From positions 744,001 through 808,000 of the forward strand of contig JALIZF010001847.1 of NCBI GenBank assembly GCA_029948255.1: a DNA stretch of 64,000 bases. Reading direction: 5' to 3'. A model generated the notes under the pieces. It was not told the DNA's origin. It ran no database searches and saw nothing but the letters and a program-made list of their open reading frames with translations. A program made the position numbers and the translations under genes. Origin of the DNA: Telmatactis stephensoni (taxonomy: Eukaryota > Cnidaria > Anthozoa > Actiniaria > Isophelliidae). This document shows positions 41,284 through 54,700 of this stretch, piece by piece (within the stretch, counting starts at the first letter, position 1; the number at the start of each line of letters is the position of its first letter).

Positions 41284-43740
41284 AGAGTTATTCCGTGTTA
41301 GACGCTTTTGATACCGTTGAGGTGCAAATGTGCAAATGTTATCCTTGGGCATGCAAATTACGAATACTGGCATGTCCTGTGAAATCTTTTGTTGAAAAGA
41401 ATCATTCAAGCAAAGATTAACTTTAATTTGAACCGATGGAATTTTGCTCCTATTTAAAGAATGGATAGAGTTGCGAATAACGGAAACATTTCGAAATGAG
41501 AATGAGAAAGCGACAGAGACGAGAAATTTGGTAACACATAAGAAAGTGACAGTGTACCACTAAAGAACAGTTAATCACGTGTCGTGAGGTTTTCAGTTTT
41601 TTCATTTATTTCATTTATTACAATTTACCTAACGTTTTCTTACTTTGTCCAGAATAACACTCTTTCGCAGGCTTTCCTTTCAAGAAACTACAACGCCTTT
41701 TCATCTTTTGTTTATCATTTCACTCATCTTTATAAAAAGCTAGAAAGCTTACGATTCCTTCGATTACCTTTTTTTCACTTCAGTATCAGCGTTTTCACCA
41801 AGTTGTTTCTTAATCCTACATATTTCATGGCCATTGAAGCATTGTAAGATATCCAAAATAAATTATAAAAACGTAAATTTTTAGGCCGCTTTTATGAATA
41901 ATGAATTGGAATTTACAAGTTTAGGAAAAAACTGGACAACGGAGATGCTTGACGACCAAAACAACGTTAACCCGAAGTAATTAAGCGGCCTAAAAATTTA
42001 TGTTTCTATAATTTATGTTGGATATCTTACAATGCTTCAATAACCATGAAATGCATGTGCAGGATTAAGAAACAACTTGGTCAAAACGCTGCTATTGAAG
42101 TTAGAAAAAAATTAATCGAGGGAATCTTAAGTTTTCTAGCTTTTTATAAAGAAAAGTGAAATGATAAACAAAAGATAAGAAGGCGCACCTCTATCAACTT
42201 GACCTAAATTCATATTTCTCAAAATCGTGCGACGTAATTTTGTTCTACTTTTCTAAACGAACAGTTATTGAATGTGTCGACAGTATGAGCTCAAAAAGAA
42301 AAAAAGTTTTTTCCGAGTCGTAAAAGTAAGGTTTTCGGCAAGTAAACTGAATGCTTGGAATTGTTTACTTTTTTGATGCGTAAAAGTTCAAGCGCGTTTT
42401 ATTCGAAAACGCTTCCATAGAAATATATATATATCAATTTGTTTTATAGCTATACACGACCACATCAGCAAAGCTGTAAATTTTAATCGTGTCTAAATAA
42501 ATATTATTATTATTATTATAAATCGTTGAAGCCTAGTAAGAGTGCAGAACTTGATATTGATTATATGAAACAATAAATGCGGTTTTGTACAAAACTCTAG
42601 TTTTTCTAAAAAATCAGTTATATGAAAATCGCCATGCCGCCACTATAAATTATTGAAAACCCTGATCAACATGATTTTTAAAACGTCAAAAGAAACTCTA
42701 ATCTATCCCTAGACTTGCTGTGGAATATTGTTTGAAATTAGGTTTTTTGCCGCGACGCATTTTGCGATCAAACAGCGGAGGTGCGCCTCAAACAAAACAC
42801 AGTCGAGCCACCTTAATGGAACGATTTCACAAAGCTCACTTTTACATGCAAATGAGTAAAATAATATGCTAATGCAAAATAGCATGTTTAATGATGTAAA
42901 CGCACGAAACCGCAAGCTTCGACTATTTAGATGAGCATGATGAATCATATAAACGCCAGAACAACATAAACTCAAATTCATTTGAAAAGCGTTATAAATG
43001 AAAACTCGGGTTAAAGTTGTTTTGGTCGTCATGCATCTCCGTTGTCCACTTTTTTCCTAAACTTGTAAATTCCAATTCATTATTCATAAAAAAATCAGTG
43101 GGCAATGGAGATGCTTGAGCGGCCTAAAAATTTACGTTTTTTAAATTTATTTTGGATATCTTACAATGCTTCAATGGCCATGAAATATGTAGGATTAAGA
43201 AACAACTTGGTGAAAACGCTGATACTGAAGTGAAAAAAAGGTAATCGAAGGAATCGTAAGCTTTCTAGCTTTTTATAAAGATGAGTGAAATGATAAACAA
43301 AAGATGAAAAGGCGTTGTAGTTTCTTGAAAGGAAAGCCTGCGAAAGAGTGTTATTCTGGACAGAGTAAGAAAACGTTAGGTAAATTGTAATAAATGAAAT
43401 AAATGAAAAAACTGAAAACCTCACGACACGTGATTAACAGTTCTTTAGTGGTACACTGTCACTTTTTTATGTGTTACCAAATTTCTCGTCTCTGTCGCAC
43501 TTTCTCATTCTCATTTCGAAATGTTTCCGTTATTCGCAACTCTATCCATCTATCTATCTCTATGTTTAAAAAGGAGCAAAATTCCATCGGTTTCAAAAGT
43601 TAATCTTTGCTTGAATGATTCTTTTCACTGAACAAAAGATTTCACAGGACATGCCAGTATTCGTAATTTGCATGCCCAAGGATAACATTTGCACATTTGC
43701 ATCTCAACGGTATCAAAAGCGTCTAACACGGAATAACTCT
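41284..43740. repeat. 2.4-kb inverted repeat with arms of about 700 bp
   Basis: The left arm 41284-41975 and right arm 43002-43740 are inverted, nearly identical copies; even an 87-codon open frame is conserved with one change (41584-41847 plus, 43161-43424 minus). The 1-kb spacer holds a third partial copy of the inner arm (41980-42190) and a different element (42190-42820). Likely a foldback transposon or a recent inverted duplication; no transposase seen. Confidence 0.85.
42183..42820. mobile_element. GACGCATTTTGCGATC element, copy in the inverted-repeat spacer
   Basis: Shares with 48783-49520 the segments GATGCGTAAAAGTTCAAG, AAACGCTTCCATAGAAAT, TGCGGTTTTGTACAAAACTC and GACGCATTTTGCGATCAAAC. 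A (TTA)n run near 42505 is inside. Confidence 0.7.
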
Positions 43741-44506
43741 AATAATTACCTCTTCGTTTTGCCACCTTGGCTTTTATATGCATGACTGGCTGTACCTCTG
43801 ACTATATAGCTAATAAACTTGCTAAAAGATCAGATATTAGCTTAAGGACTACCAGAAGCTCCCAGTTATTAAATATTCCTTTATATCGCACAACTTTTCA
43901 ATATCGTATAGTTTCCATCTTGGAATAATTTCAATTCGAAATTAAAATTGATTAAGTCTATTGAAGAATTTAAGTATTAATTGAGCAATTTTAAGGGAGA
44001 ACCGACTTTTGAATTTCTATACATTTTTAAGGCATTTAGATTTTTAGATATTTTTAGATTTTTTACAATTTCAATTCTACTTTACGTTTCAGCTATTGCT
44101 ATCATATCATTTATTTATTTATTTTATTTGTAATTGACTCAGAAGAGTCCCTATGAAAGATGGCAATAAATTAAAGTGTGCATAAATATGTAATTACTGA
44201 TGATGGCCGGAGTCAATGGCCGAAACTTCTACAATTAAAAGAAAAAAATCAATGACAAAAACTTTGAAAAACTTTGAATTTTATGGATCCTGATTGCAAT
44301 TTCAAAATATTTACAATGTATGTATGTAATCAGTGCTAGTAACCACAGTAACCAGTATTTCTCTGCCTTGTTTTTTATTTTTATTTTAGTACTTCGATAC
44401 TTGAACAATAATAGACTATGTCGGTTCTAAAACTGCTTAGGCCCAGTCCAGTTCAACGACGACAACTACGTCATAAAACGATCTCTGTCCCGTGTCCCAC
44501 TTATTT

Positions 44507-45020
44507 CAGGTACCTCGCAATCGCAAAAGTAAATTTGTTGCTAAATTTACTTTGCTCAGGAAATCGCTAAGTTTAGCCAACGCTAAAATTAGTAACTTAT
44601 ACGCAGATCAGAAAACCTGCGCTATGACGCTAGTTGTGGGAGGGCCGGGTACAATAGTTAAGCCCGTCAGTGACGTCAGAACCCAGACAATTTCAGTTAT
44701 ATCCTTGAGTCCCGTTTTGGCATTTTGGTTTTTTACTGGCCATTCTTGAAAATAAGCAATGTTTTCATGATAAAATGTACATTTCTCCGAACATTTTCGT
44801 TCTTTTCAGTATGATTTCTTTGTCGAAATCATGCACTATTACGCAAGAACCGACGCGTAACGCTATAGAAGCATACGTGACGTGTTTAGCGGTCTTTTTC
44901 AGAACTAAATCTTCTTTTGTTTGTTATTGAACAACTGAGCTGCTATCAATTGTTCTTCATTGACTAGAATCATTTCTTTTGATAGATCAGAACCCATGAT
45001 TTTTGTACACAACTTTTCTA
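44507..45020 (+). repeat. Direct repeat copy 2 (partner 39870-40470)
   Basis: Same segments in the same order as copy 1, with substitutions, and lacking most of the palindromic MITE. Confidence 0.75.
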
Positions 45021-45027
45021 GTTAGCA

Positions 45028-45371
45028 CAAATAGACTAAATCGGCTAACGCGTTGCTATGTACGTTTCCACCCAATTCAAAGTCTCTGGGAATAAAATAT
45101 AATACTTTCCTTTTATCACGTGGAAATTTTTGGAACAAAAATTTTTATTACCGATAAGCATATTTTTGTTTAAACATTTAAAGATAAAGTTAAGCGATAC
45201 AAGTTTTGTTGACGACGTTTCGACGTTGATAATGGCGTTAAGTAACGTCGGAGCGTCGTCAATTAACAAAACTTTGATCGCTTAACTTTATCTTTAAAAA
45301 TTCTTATTCCCAGAGGTTTTGAATTGGGTGGAAACGTATATAGCAACGCGTTAGCCGATTTGGTCTATTGC
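45028..45371. mobile_element. TIR element of about 340 bp
   Basis: Ends of about 60 bp are inverted (GGCTAACGCGTTGCTATGTA at left, complement at right). The inner GATAAAGTTAAGCGAT / ATCGCTTAACTTTATC and ACGACG stretches also pair. No coding. Confidence 0.8.
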
Positions 45372-46074
45372 GTAAATTTATTCATGATAGACTCCATGAT
45401 GGTTTTAATTTCACATTGTAATACAAATTGGGCAAACATCTTCAAATCAGGAGATTTCAGCTGATATTGATATAATTTTGATTTGGATAGTATGAAACAA
45501 TATATATTAATTTGGCATAAAAATGAAATCTCTAGGACAAGTCGATCTTTTTAGAATTGTCTCTGGTTTCAATGCTTACCCCCCTTGAGGACCCTATGTA
45601 CGGTTAATTTCTATTACTGACAATATAAAAATCATTATGGTGTCAATTGTGAATATAACCTATTGCTGGTTTTCAAATAGATGTTGAATCTCATTATCTG
45701 CTTCAAATGGCTTTCAATGTTTGACCGCCATGCGCTCTCAACCAGAGAATATATCTATTGAAAACTTGGTTTTCAGCTGATGGAAATTCCAGGACGATTG
45801 ACAATGACGTCATGAACTTTTTATATTAATGTGATTTGTGCCTGGCGTCAGTGGCTATTAAAAACAGGGACGCTTGCGTCAAACCAGTCATTATTGCTGA
45901 AACTGAGAAGCAAACGATAGAGGTAAGCTAAAGAACAAGGGTTTTTCATAGGTATGATGTGGAAATGACTATCTTTAAATTGTATATCTGTAAGTATTTG
46001 ATCGTGAATCGACTCCATAGAATTTATTATCTCGTTGTGGATGCTGGCTGCACATTTTCTGTAAACAATACTTC

Positions 46075-46330
46075 TTGGAGCAAGGATGAAAAGTTGGTTA
46101 GTGCACGGCCTTCGGTGCAAAAGGTCTCTAGTTCAATCCCCAGATCTCACATCCTTGTTTCATCTTCTTTCCTTTCTGTGTAGCTTTAAGTAGCTTTAAA
46201 TACCCTTAAAACGGAGCACTGATGGAAAGGGGAGAGTAAAATGAGCGCATCGTCGACCTCAATTTTATCAGTTAAATTAATGTCACGAGTTATCGACGTT
46301 AAATATGGTTGCTTTACTTTGCTTTACTTT
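46075..46330 (+). repeat. tRNA-derived SINE, AAGGATG...GGTTAGTGC family
   Basis: Box A-like TTGGTTAGTGCACGG and box B-like GTTCAATCCCC, then a body with GCTTTAAATACCCTTAAAAC and GGAGCACTGATGG. The tail is TTTACTTTGCTTTAC repeats. Sister copy at 56540. Confidence 0.8.
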
Positions 46331-47040
46331 GCTTTGAGTTACTTGGTATAACTTCAGTAACAGCGCGCGGCAGTCTGATGAATTGGCAGGCGGTGCGCCC
46401 TCTACCACTCCCCCCTCCCCCCTCTCCATCAGTGCTTAATTTTACATGTATAGAAGCTATTTATAGCTTCGCGAATTCTACATCTTGTTTCGAAAGTCTC
46501 ACACTAACATTCTTTGAAGTTATACACTTTTATATCACGCTATTTCCAAAACGCTGTCACTAAAGATACATTTACGCACGGAAAAATTCCAGAAGATACG
46601 TTATATTGTTTTGCTTAATTGCTGCTTTTTGGGAAAAAAAACTTTATTTAACTTTGCTATTTCGCGTAGCACTAGACTGATAACTATAGGCAGATCGTTC
46701 GCACTGTACCAACCCTTCCCCCTGTCTATCAGTGCTGCATTTTACAACAATAGAAGCTATTTATAAGTACGCAGATAAGAAGGGAACACTGCCTATGAAG
46801 GCACGCACTTAATTACAAGCTAAATCACGTTTTTTATGAAGTTGTACATTTGCGTACGTAAAGATATACCTTATTTTTTCTAATTACGATAAAAAAAATG
46901 TTGGTTTCGGGACATTGAACCGATCTTCTAACATAATGATTGTAAATCTTAATTGTTTCACTCGTCGAGGTTGGTTTTGATGCATGGTGATTAATACTTG
47001 GTAATCAACATTGTAATGGGGAAACAGATTGGTAGGCTAG

Positions 47041-47044
47041 GGAG

Positions 47045-47083
<39 letters not shown>

Positions 47084-47129
47084 ACTTCTTTTGTTCTCTG
47101 GCCCCAAGGGAAAAGAAAACGAAAGAATT

Positions 47130-47168
<39 letters not shown>

Positions 47169-47172
47169 CTCC
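47041..47172. mobile_element. Palindromic MITE of about 130 bp
   Basis: Arms of about 44 bp (GAGCTGTTTATATGGAGGCG...AGCGGGCTGA) match almost perfectly in inverted orientation around a TTTTGTTCTCTGGCCCC centre. TAG flanks both sides, a possible 3-bp target duplication. Confidence 0.85.
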
Positions 47173-47670
47173 TAGAAACGAATTTCATAAAATGTCAAAA
47201 CTAATCACAAAAGAAATTTCAATTGGCCAATTAACAAAATAAAAAGAAACAACGCAAAGATATGAATCGCTTATCGACCGTTTTGTCCAATAAGGTCTAT
47301 ACTGCATGGTACCGTCATTGCTTGAGTATTTAATTAATGAAAATGAAGCAATTCTTGTTATCACAAATTTCCTTTTGGTCGTGCAATCACCAATCACCAG
47401 ATTGCCATTCGCCCCCGCGTCAACCATTTTTGAAATAGCTATATATGCTTAGTTACTTAATTTTCGCGCATCCAAATTTTCGCGACACTTAATTTTCACG
47501 ACATCTAATTTTCGCGATTTCTTGCAAATCGCGAAAATAGTGGAATTAAAGTGTCGCGAAGACTGGATACTATGTAGTTTATTTGTTTAATGCTTATAGA
47601 AATGATGGAAGTAACGTAAGTGGTAAATAAATATGATCAAAGAATGATAGAGTAGAGTGATCGCACTTAA

Positions 47671-48662
47671 CCCTTTCCCTACGGCCAAAATCAGGCAAAA
47701 ACTCTTGTATTTTTGAGGCCTAGTGAAAACCTCCCCTAGTTCTTTTGAGTTTTGGAGTTCCTGTGAAAATCACTGCTGTTCACGATTGCTGGGGGCTCAT
47801 ATTTTTGATTGACAACAAGAATTCGTTAGCAAGACGTCAAGATCGTTCAGGATGGCGCCATTTTCCTGGAATTTCATGTAAATATTGAGCTTTTTAGAGT
47901 CATTTCTTGATCTATGAAGAAGTTGGAGGGCATCATTAAGCCCTGTGACAGCCTAAGTCGCACTGTCTCGACAAACTGAGTTCAGTACTTGGATAATCCA
48001 CGAAGGAATGTGAGAAAAGTTCGCTATTTCAAGAAAGGGAATTTTTCGAAATGATTATTTCCTGAAGAGCTTCATAGAGAAAGACGATGGCACCCTAACA
48101 AGGCAAGACTCAAATATTTCACGTCCTACAGATGTCAGGAATATGATATTTGGCCTGTAGGGTCCGATGACTCTAGACTTATATAAAAAAGCTCAATTCT
48201 TAGGAAAGGGGTGAAGTGCTGTTGCTGGCAGCTGGATTCCCATCATGCTTTGCGGTAGTGGTCGTTGAAAAAATGGCATTCGTGTGCAAAATGCTTGTCG
48301 CTGTGCCCGGTGTTCGACTGATGAGAAAATAACTTAGCTGGATGACAAGTACTAGGACTGAACTTTACTCTAAAAGTGTAATTTGGATACTAAATATCGA
48401 TTTCAAAGAAAACTAACGGGGTAAAAGTGCTATTATTTTGAGAAGCCTGTATTTGGATTTTATTGGTTTTGTGAACTGGAAGAAGCCACGAGTCTCAAAG
48501 TCTCTATCTAGTTGCCCAAGTTTTGCTACCATTCGACTTTTGAATGACTGCAGTCTTCACTATATGATAATCATCTCACTAATTTTAAGAACAACAAAGC
48601 TACAATTTTTTAACTCCATCGTTCCTGAAGGAACGATTTTCTAAGAGGCAGTAGGGAAAGAG
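47671..48662. mobile_element. piggyBac-like non-autonomous element with TTAA duplication
   Basis: Flanked by TTAA at 47667-47670 and 48663-48666. Terminal inverted repeats are CCCTTTCCCTACGGCC and, at the right, the complement of CTCTTTCCCTACTGCC. The 992-bp interior has no transposase. The flanks join to a sequence found uninterrupted (minus strand) near 27425-27452. TTAA targets and CCC-type ends are the piggyBac hallmark. Confidence 0.8.
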
Positions 48663-48782
48663 TTAACCCGTGAAAAAGTACAAAATCTATATACTTTGTA
48701 CTAAAAAGTATAATTAAAATCCGTTTTCCGTTGTTAAATAATGCTATTTTTCATTATTTAGCTAGTACAATTTCACGGATTA

Positions 48783-49520
48783 AGGTGGCTCGACTGGGTT
48801 TTATTTGAGGCGCGCGCGCCTCCGCTGTTTGATCGCAAAATGCGTCACGGCAAAAAAACTCTGTCCAGTTTACTTTGCCGGAAACCTTACTTTTAGGACT
48901 CGCAAAAAGCTTTTTTTGAGCTCATATTGTTGACACATTCAATAACTGCTGAATGCTTGGAACTGTTAACTTTTTTGATGCGTAAAAGTTCAAGTGCGTT
49001 TTATTCCAAAACGCTTCCATAGAAATTGTTGAAGCTGAGTAAGAGTGCAGAACTTGATTTAGATTGAATTTTATGAAACAATAAATGCGGTTTTGTACAA
49101 AACTCTAGTTCTTCCAAAAAAATGAAAATCGCCATGCCACCATGCACTATAAATTATTGAAAACTTTGATCAAAATGATTTCAACGTCAAAAGAAACTTT
49201 ATTCTATCCCTAGACTTGCTGTGGAATTACGCCTCCATAGAAATCTTTTAAACATAGTAACAGCGGAGAACTTGGATTCTATGAACCAGAATAAACGCGG
49301 TTTTGTACAAAACTTTATTTTGTCTAAAAATTCCATGTTTGTGAAAACAGCAATGCCGTCACTTTGAATTACTGGTAGCATCGATTTATGCGCCAAAAGA
49401 AACTTGAAACTATCCCTAGACTTGCTGTGAAATTCTTTTGAAATAAGGTTTTTGGCCGCGACGCATTTTGCGATCAAACAGCGGAAGTACAGTGCGCCTC
49501 AAACAAAACCTAGTCCAGGC
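48783..49520. mobile_element. GACGCATTTTGCGATC element, foldback copy
   Basis: Both ends carry inverted copies of GCCTC-CGCTGTTTGATCGCAAAATGCG-type sequence. Two internal copies of CTATCCCTAGACTTGCTGTG (near 49205 and 49413) show a partial internal duplication. No coding frame. Confidence 0.75.
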
Positions 49521-49671
49521 ACCTGCGATCACTCTACAAACACTAAAAGTGTGCAACATAAATAGTACTAACTAGTGCTAAATTATGCATAGTTTTATTA
49601 TAGTTTATTATAGTACTAAATATTGCAAAGAATTGCACACTTTTCGTGTTTGTACTCTAAACTTTTCAAAC

Positions 49672-49745
49672 TTACTTACTCAGTGGTTAGACTGGAATCC
49701 GACCGGAAAACGGAAGGTCGTGGGTTCGAATCCCATCTGGAGCTC
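49672..49745 (+). repeat. tRNA-like SINE head
   Basis: Box A-like CAGTGGTTAGACTGG and box B GGGTTCGAATCCC with a short body. The intervening part does not fold as a convincing anticodon arm, so I take it as a SINE remnant. Confidence 0.5.
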
Positions 49746-49792
49746 GGTTTTTTTTTATCATTCTTTGATCATAATGTTGAATGCTATTTAGA

Positions 49793-49977
49793 GGTTAACG
49801 CACTCAGCGAGTGAATTATCGGGATTTATCTTCACGAGTTTGCTAACAATGAACGAGAAATTTTAAATACTGCACGAGGCGTTAGCCGAGTGCAGTATGA
49901 AAAAAATTCGAGTTCATTGTTAGTAAACGAGTGAAGATAAAATCCCGATAATTCACGAGCAAAGAGTGCGTTAACCT
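49793..49977. mobile_element. Palindromic MITE, GGTTAACGCACTC ends
   Basis: Arms of about 70 bp (TGAATTATCGGGATTTATCTTC and complement) around TACTGCACGAGGCGTTAGCC. The right end lies at 49977. Confidence 0.8.
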
Positions 49978-49979
49978 TT

Positions 49980-51700
49980 TTATTATTCAATTTGAATACA
50001 CTGCAGAAGCAGGCTAAAACTGTCAGTCGACATCTAAGATCACTAGAAATAAGCTTAACTCAAGTCACCCAAAATAGAAAGACTTATTCAAAATTTATTT
50101 AATAGCATTTGGTAATTTTAACAATACAAATTAAAATAAACCTTTCAGAAGAAAACTAGGAGAAAAGTACCGTGATACAAGAATAATAAACGAGTTCTCA
50201 GAATCCATGTTTACAACTTGCTCGGTAAAATTGAAATCGTCCATAAGTCTTATAAACAAAGAACTCAGACTTTTTGGATCGTTAAGTGATTCAGCACTGA
50301 GTCCTAGAACTCGGTAAGTGAAAGGTCTAGAAAATTATCGCTGGAGTTTTGGATATAGGTTTAAACTGGCGACTTACGGTTGAAACGCTGCTAAACCTTG
50401 GTGCATGAAGCCGGGAAGAAGTAGTTTTCGTTTGTCGACAGCCGAAGGCTGAAGTACTCGTTTGGCGATTTTTTCGATTCATGATAAAATTTCTTTACCC
50501 CATCTGAGAGAAGTTGCGGGGAAAGGATTTCCAGACTTTCTGTTGGATATTTTTTGGATAGCCAGTCTAAAAAACAAAAATTATAGTGATGAATTTGCAA
50601 AGCCGGCGAATAGTGTTTTGACAAAAACAACACGCCAAAAACTGAATTTACGGTTTGAATGAAAGTTAGAACTTCGTAAGCTTACCGTTAAAAACAGAGA
50701 CAGACTTGTGGCGACAGACTTTCTAAACTTTCTATGAGATAGGTTTTGGATAACAGTTGAAATATGTCGGATCTCAGTAAGCTCCAAAAACTTCAATGAA
50801 ATTGAGTTTACCTTCATAACGCACGCGTGATTTTATATAAAATTAATTCGTCGGAGTTAATACGTCGTGACGTGTTGTCACGTCATAACAACGCATCACG
50901 TGGTACAAACTGACCAATCAGAAAATCAGAATTTGTACAGTGTATGAAAATTGAATAATAATAAGAAATAAACCCCATAACATGAAAAAGCACATCAAAA
51001 TTTACAAGATTACCATTTGTCATTGTGTTTGGCCAGATATTTCTACGACAGTGGCTATTCAAAGGAATGTATGGTTTGGACTGTCCCTCCAAACAATACA
51101 TTTGTTTAAAACTTTTGACATATTTCAATAATAGCTGCTATTCGATGAGTATTGCAAAGAGTACAATACAACTTCGTAATCTTGTATATTTCGATGTACT
51201 TTTTCGTGCTATTGAGTTTGTTTCTTAATTGTATTAAGTATAAAAAAACTAGTATCCGGTCCTCTACCCGTTTGAAGATTTGAGAAAATACGCTTCAAAA
51301 GTCGTGCTTTGCCTACAAGAATGCGTGCGCAATCTTGTTTGAAGCCGTATCACGGCAACACATCTGTAGTTAACTCCCCTTAGATGATTAATGGTTACGT
51401 TGCTGACAACCAATGGCAAGAATGCGAATGAGCTTAAAAGTGAGCTTATAATATTCTTCGAAATATTCAACCAATCAGAACGTGCGTAAGATTCAATGAT
51501 GTCATCTATGCGTGTGTACTGTAATCACACACGGTTCTCGACCAATCAGAGCGCGCGTTATATACCAATCATTACACAACTAGAGTTAAATGTTTTAATG
51601 TAACCAGCTATTGACATTGCACTCTTTTGGCATGCAGTTTTGATAATAAAATGAAAATATTTCTTTTTTCAATTGTTTTATTAATAGTTTATTCATTGTT
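49980..51700. other. Upstream of gene B, no gene recognised
   Basis: AT-rich. Open frames at 50391-50633 (minus) and 51025-51228 (plus) are short and resemble nothing known. The end of an ATATAACGCGCGC-type MITE is at 51535-51560. Confidence 0.4.
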
Positions 51701-51717
51701 TACAGCAAGTTCAATTT

Positions 51718-54700
51718 ATGACTGAAAAGATGGGAGCAAAGCCAGCAAGAAGATACGCGGTGTTTTTGATCCTTCTGATCACTGGACAAGAGTTTTGTGT
51801 CGCTCGCTATGTGGCTCATAACCCGCTGCCAAGAAGCATTTCAGAGGAAGGTACAACAACTCATTTTAATTTTGATTTCATAATCAACGTAAATACAAGA
51901 AGTGACAACATCTATTTTAGATCTTTACTATATACCCTTGTCGATACGCGCGCTCTGATTGGCTGAAAGCTGTGCTTTATCAGAGAACGGAGCACAGTTC
52001 TGATTTCAGCAGCGCGAGCTCGACCGCTCGTGAATATTTACTAAAAATATATCTAATAAAACAAATAGAACAGCTTTTTCCGTGCTCCGTTGTAGAAATA
52101 GAAAACGAGGCAGCGTGTTATGTTGAGTTATTGAAGCACGCGGGAATTGTAAGAAGACGAGAGAAGTGTTAGGAGAAGCACGCACGAGGCATAGCCGAGT
52201 GTTTCTCAACACTTCTCGAGTCTTCTTACAATTCCCAAGTGCTTCTATAACTCAACATAGCACTGCTGCCGAGTTTTCTATTTCTTTTATAAAATACAAT
52301 TGAAGTTTTATTTTCTTTTTTCGTTGGAGAGAGTTTGAAATTGTGCGCGCGTGTGCTGTGTGTTCTCATAGAGAACGCGCGACACGCGTCCTTTGGCCAA
52401 TCAGAGCGCGCGTTATATCATACTTATTTTATAATCATTGATAAAGCTCTTAGGAAGTACCAAGAGCACTCAAGAAGTGCTTCACACTTCTTTCGTGCTT
52501 TCGTCACTTCCTTCGTGCTGTATTACTGAACGGAGCACGGAAAAAGCTGTTCTATTTGTTAATAACTGAATATTTCGAGCACAACGAGCAATTATCTATT
52601 CAGAGTTCTTGTTATTATTGCCGATGATGAGCAGTGGACAGTGCTCGAAATATTTAGTAAAGATATAAAAAAGATGTTGTCACTTCTCGTATTTACTTTC
52701 AGTATCAAACTATATGCCCTCTACAATGTGTTTTATTTTGATTTAATTTAGCAAGGTTAATTAATTATGAATTATCAATGTATTTGCAGAAGCAGCGAAA
52801 GAGAACAAAGCAACTGAAGAAAATCAAGAAAAAGTATTGAGCAGAAAGAAACGTAAGCATACTTTTGACATTTTTTTATTTGCCATTATAATAAAAAAGA
52901 TATGTAATATTTCTATTTACATTTACAAAATAATATATGAATGTAAGAAAAAAAGAAGAGGTACGAGATAAGAGTGAAAGAAAATGGCGAGGAGATTTAA
53001 AGAAACCACGAGGTTTATCAAGCTTAAATCTCCTCGTTAACTTTAAACAACAAACGATCTATATTATAGCGTTCTGGTATTAAATTTGTATATTAGGCAA
53101 ATATAAAATCAGTTATGAAGAAGAGAAAAACTAGAGTTAATATATTTCGATAAATTGTTGAGCTCATATAATATATATATAATATATATATCTGTTTATA
53201 CTTTATGGTAATATCTAGTATTTTTGAATAAGTGAGAGTAAGTGAGAGTACAATTTGTAATTTCTTTGACCTTTGAATCAGTATTGTACATTGGCTATTT
53301 TAGTTGGCCCTACTCGTGCTTAGTTGTATCGTATACTTGAATGTCTTTTATCTACCCTCAGTGACAATGACCGATTTCCCTCAACGATCGTCAAATTTCA
53401 GCTCTAAGGGGGTGTTTACATGACACTAGGATCATCCTAGCACTAGGATCATCCTAGCAAGCGAATCATCCTACCTGCTACACATTTACTGCATTCTGTT
53501 CAGTAGGATGATCCTAGTACCCGAAGTGAAGACACAAATTTCCATTTAAACAGAATGCAGTAAATGTATAGCAGGTAGGATGATTCGCCTGCTAGGATGA
53601 TTCGAGTGTCATGTAAACACCTCCTAAAATACCTGCGATTAATCAAATTTCTGGTGCTTTCAGCTTCTACCTTATTAGGTGATTACCTGGCAATAAAAGC
53701 AATATATATTTTGGATAGTTTTCTGTAGATTTTAGTTTTCTTTAGATTTTCCCATATTTTTTCTTCGGAATTCCCAATTGCCAAATTTGCCAAATCATAT
53801 ATATCTTTGAACTTAATTTTGAGCACGGATGCAAAAGGAAAGTACTACATGCAAAAAGCAAGCAATAAGTATAGTACAAAGTCCTTAAACTTAGTTTTTT
53901 AAACTTAGTTCCGTTTGTTTCACACAAATCAACATGCGATTCGAGTGATTATTTGCAAAGTAGAGAGGTAGTGTAGAGGTAGTGTTAGTGAGAGTGTCCC
54001 CAATTAGTGCGCAAGCGCTAGAAGACTTGGACATTTAAAAAGCAGTTGTTATTATTATTATTATATATTCACCGCCTAGTGTTTTCACTGAGGAAGCGTT
54101 TCATCAGTCACGCATGGGTAGTACATTTTTCACGTTGTCATAGTTACTTAAATGTTTTATATCACAGGAGGTCTTGTAGCGACTGCGTCAGCAATTTCAC
54201 TCGGTGTAACCATAGTTGGGATAAGCTTTGAAGTTTACAACAGGATTGCTGGCTGCTGTGGATTGTTTCCAGATGCTTGTACTTATAGAGACGAATTCAG
54301 CACAATCAATAAGACTGTGATACATCCAGTAAGCAATGAAATCAATACAATGTCACTGAAAGGTAAGATATAACTTCAATTTCACTAGTCTTGGTTCCTC
54401 GCTACCACGTTCTTTTCACCACTTCCTCCAATTCGGCCCTCCCACTCCAAACACCACAATTACCTCAGTGCCCACCCTTCCCTCCCTCACAACTACCATA
54501 TCCCTCTCCTACCTCCTTCACTCGTGTTTGACTTTTTCCACATTAGAGACAGCCAGAGAGAGCTTAAAAGATAGCCTATGAACAGGCTCTGTTGAGATAG
54601 GGAGGTGAAGGGTTTGGGGGAGGGGATAAGGGGAGGGAGAGACTCTCCTTTTACCCTGCCTCGGCAGCTTCCCTTCCTCCTCCCGACTCCTCCCCTCCCC

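Noticed and set aside
41584..43424. Two near-identical 87-codon open frames
   Set aside because: They are the two arms of the inverted repeat, and conservation is at DNA level including flanks; no protein family resemblance.
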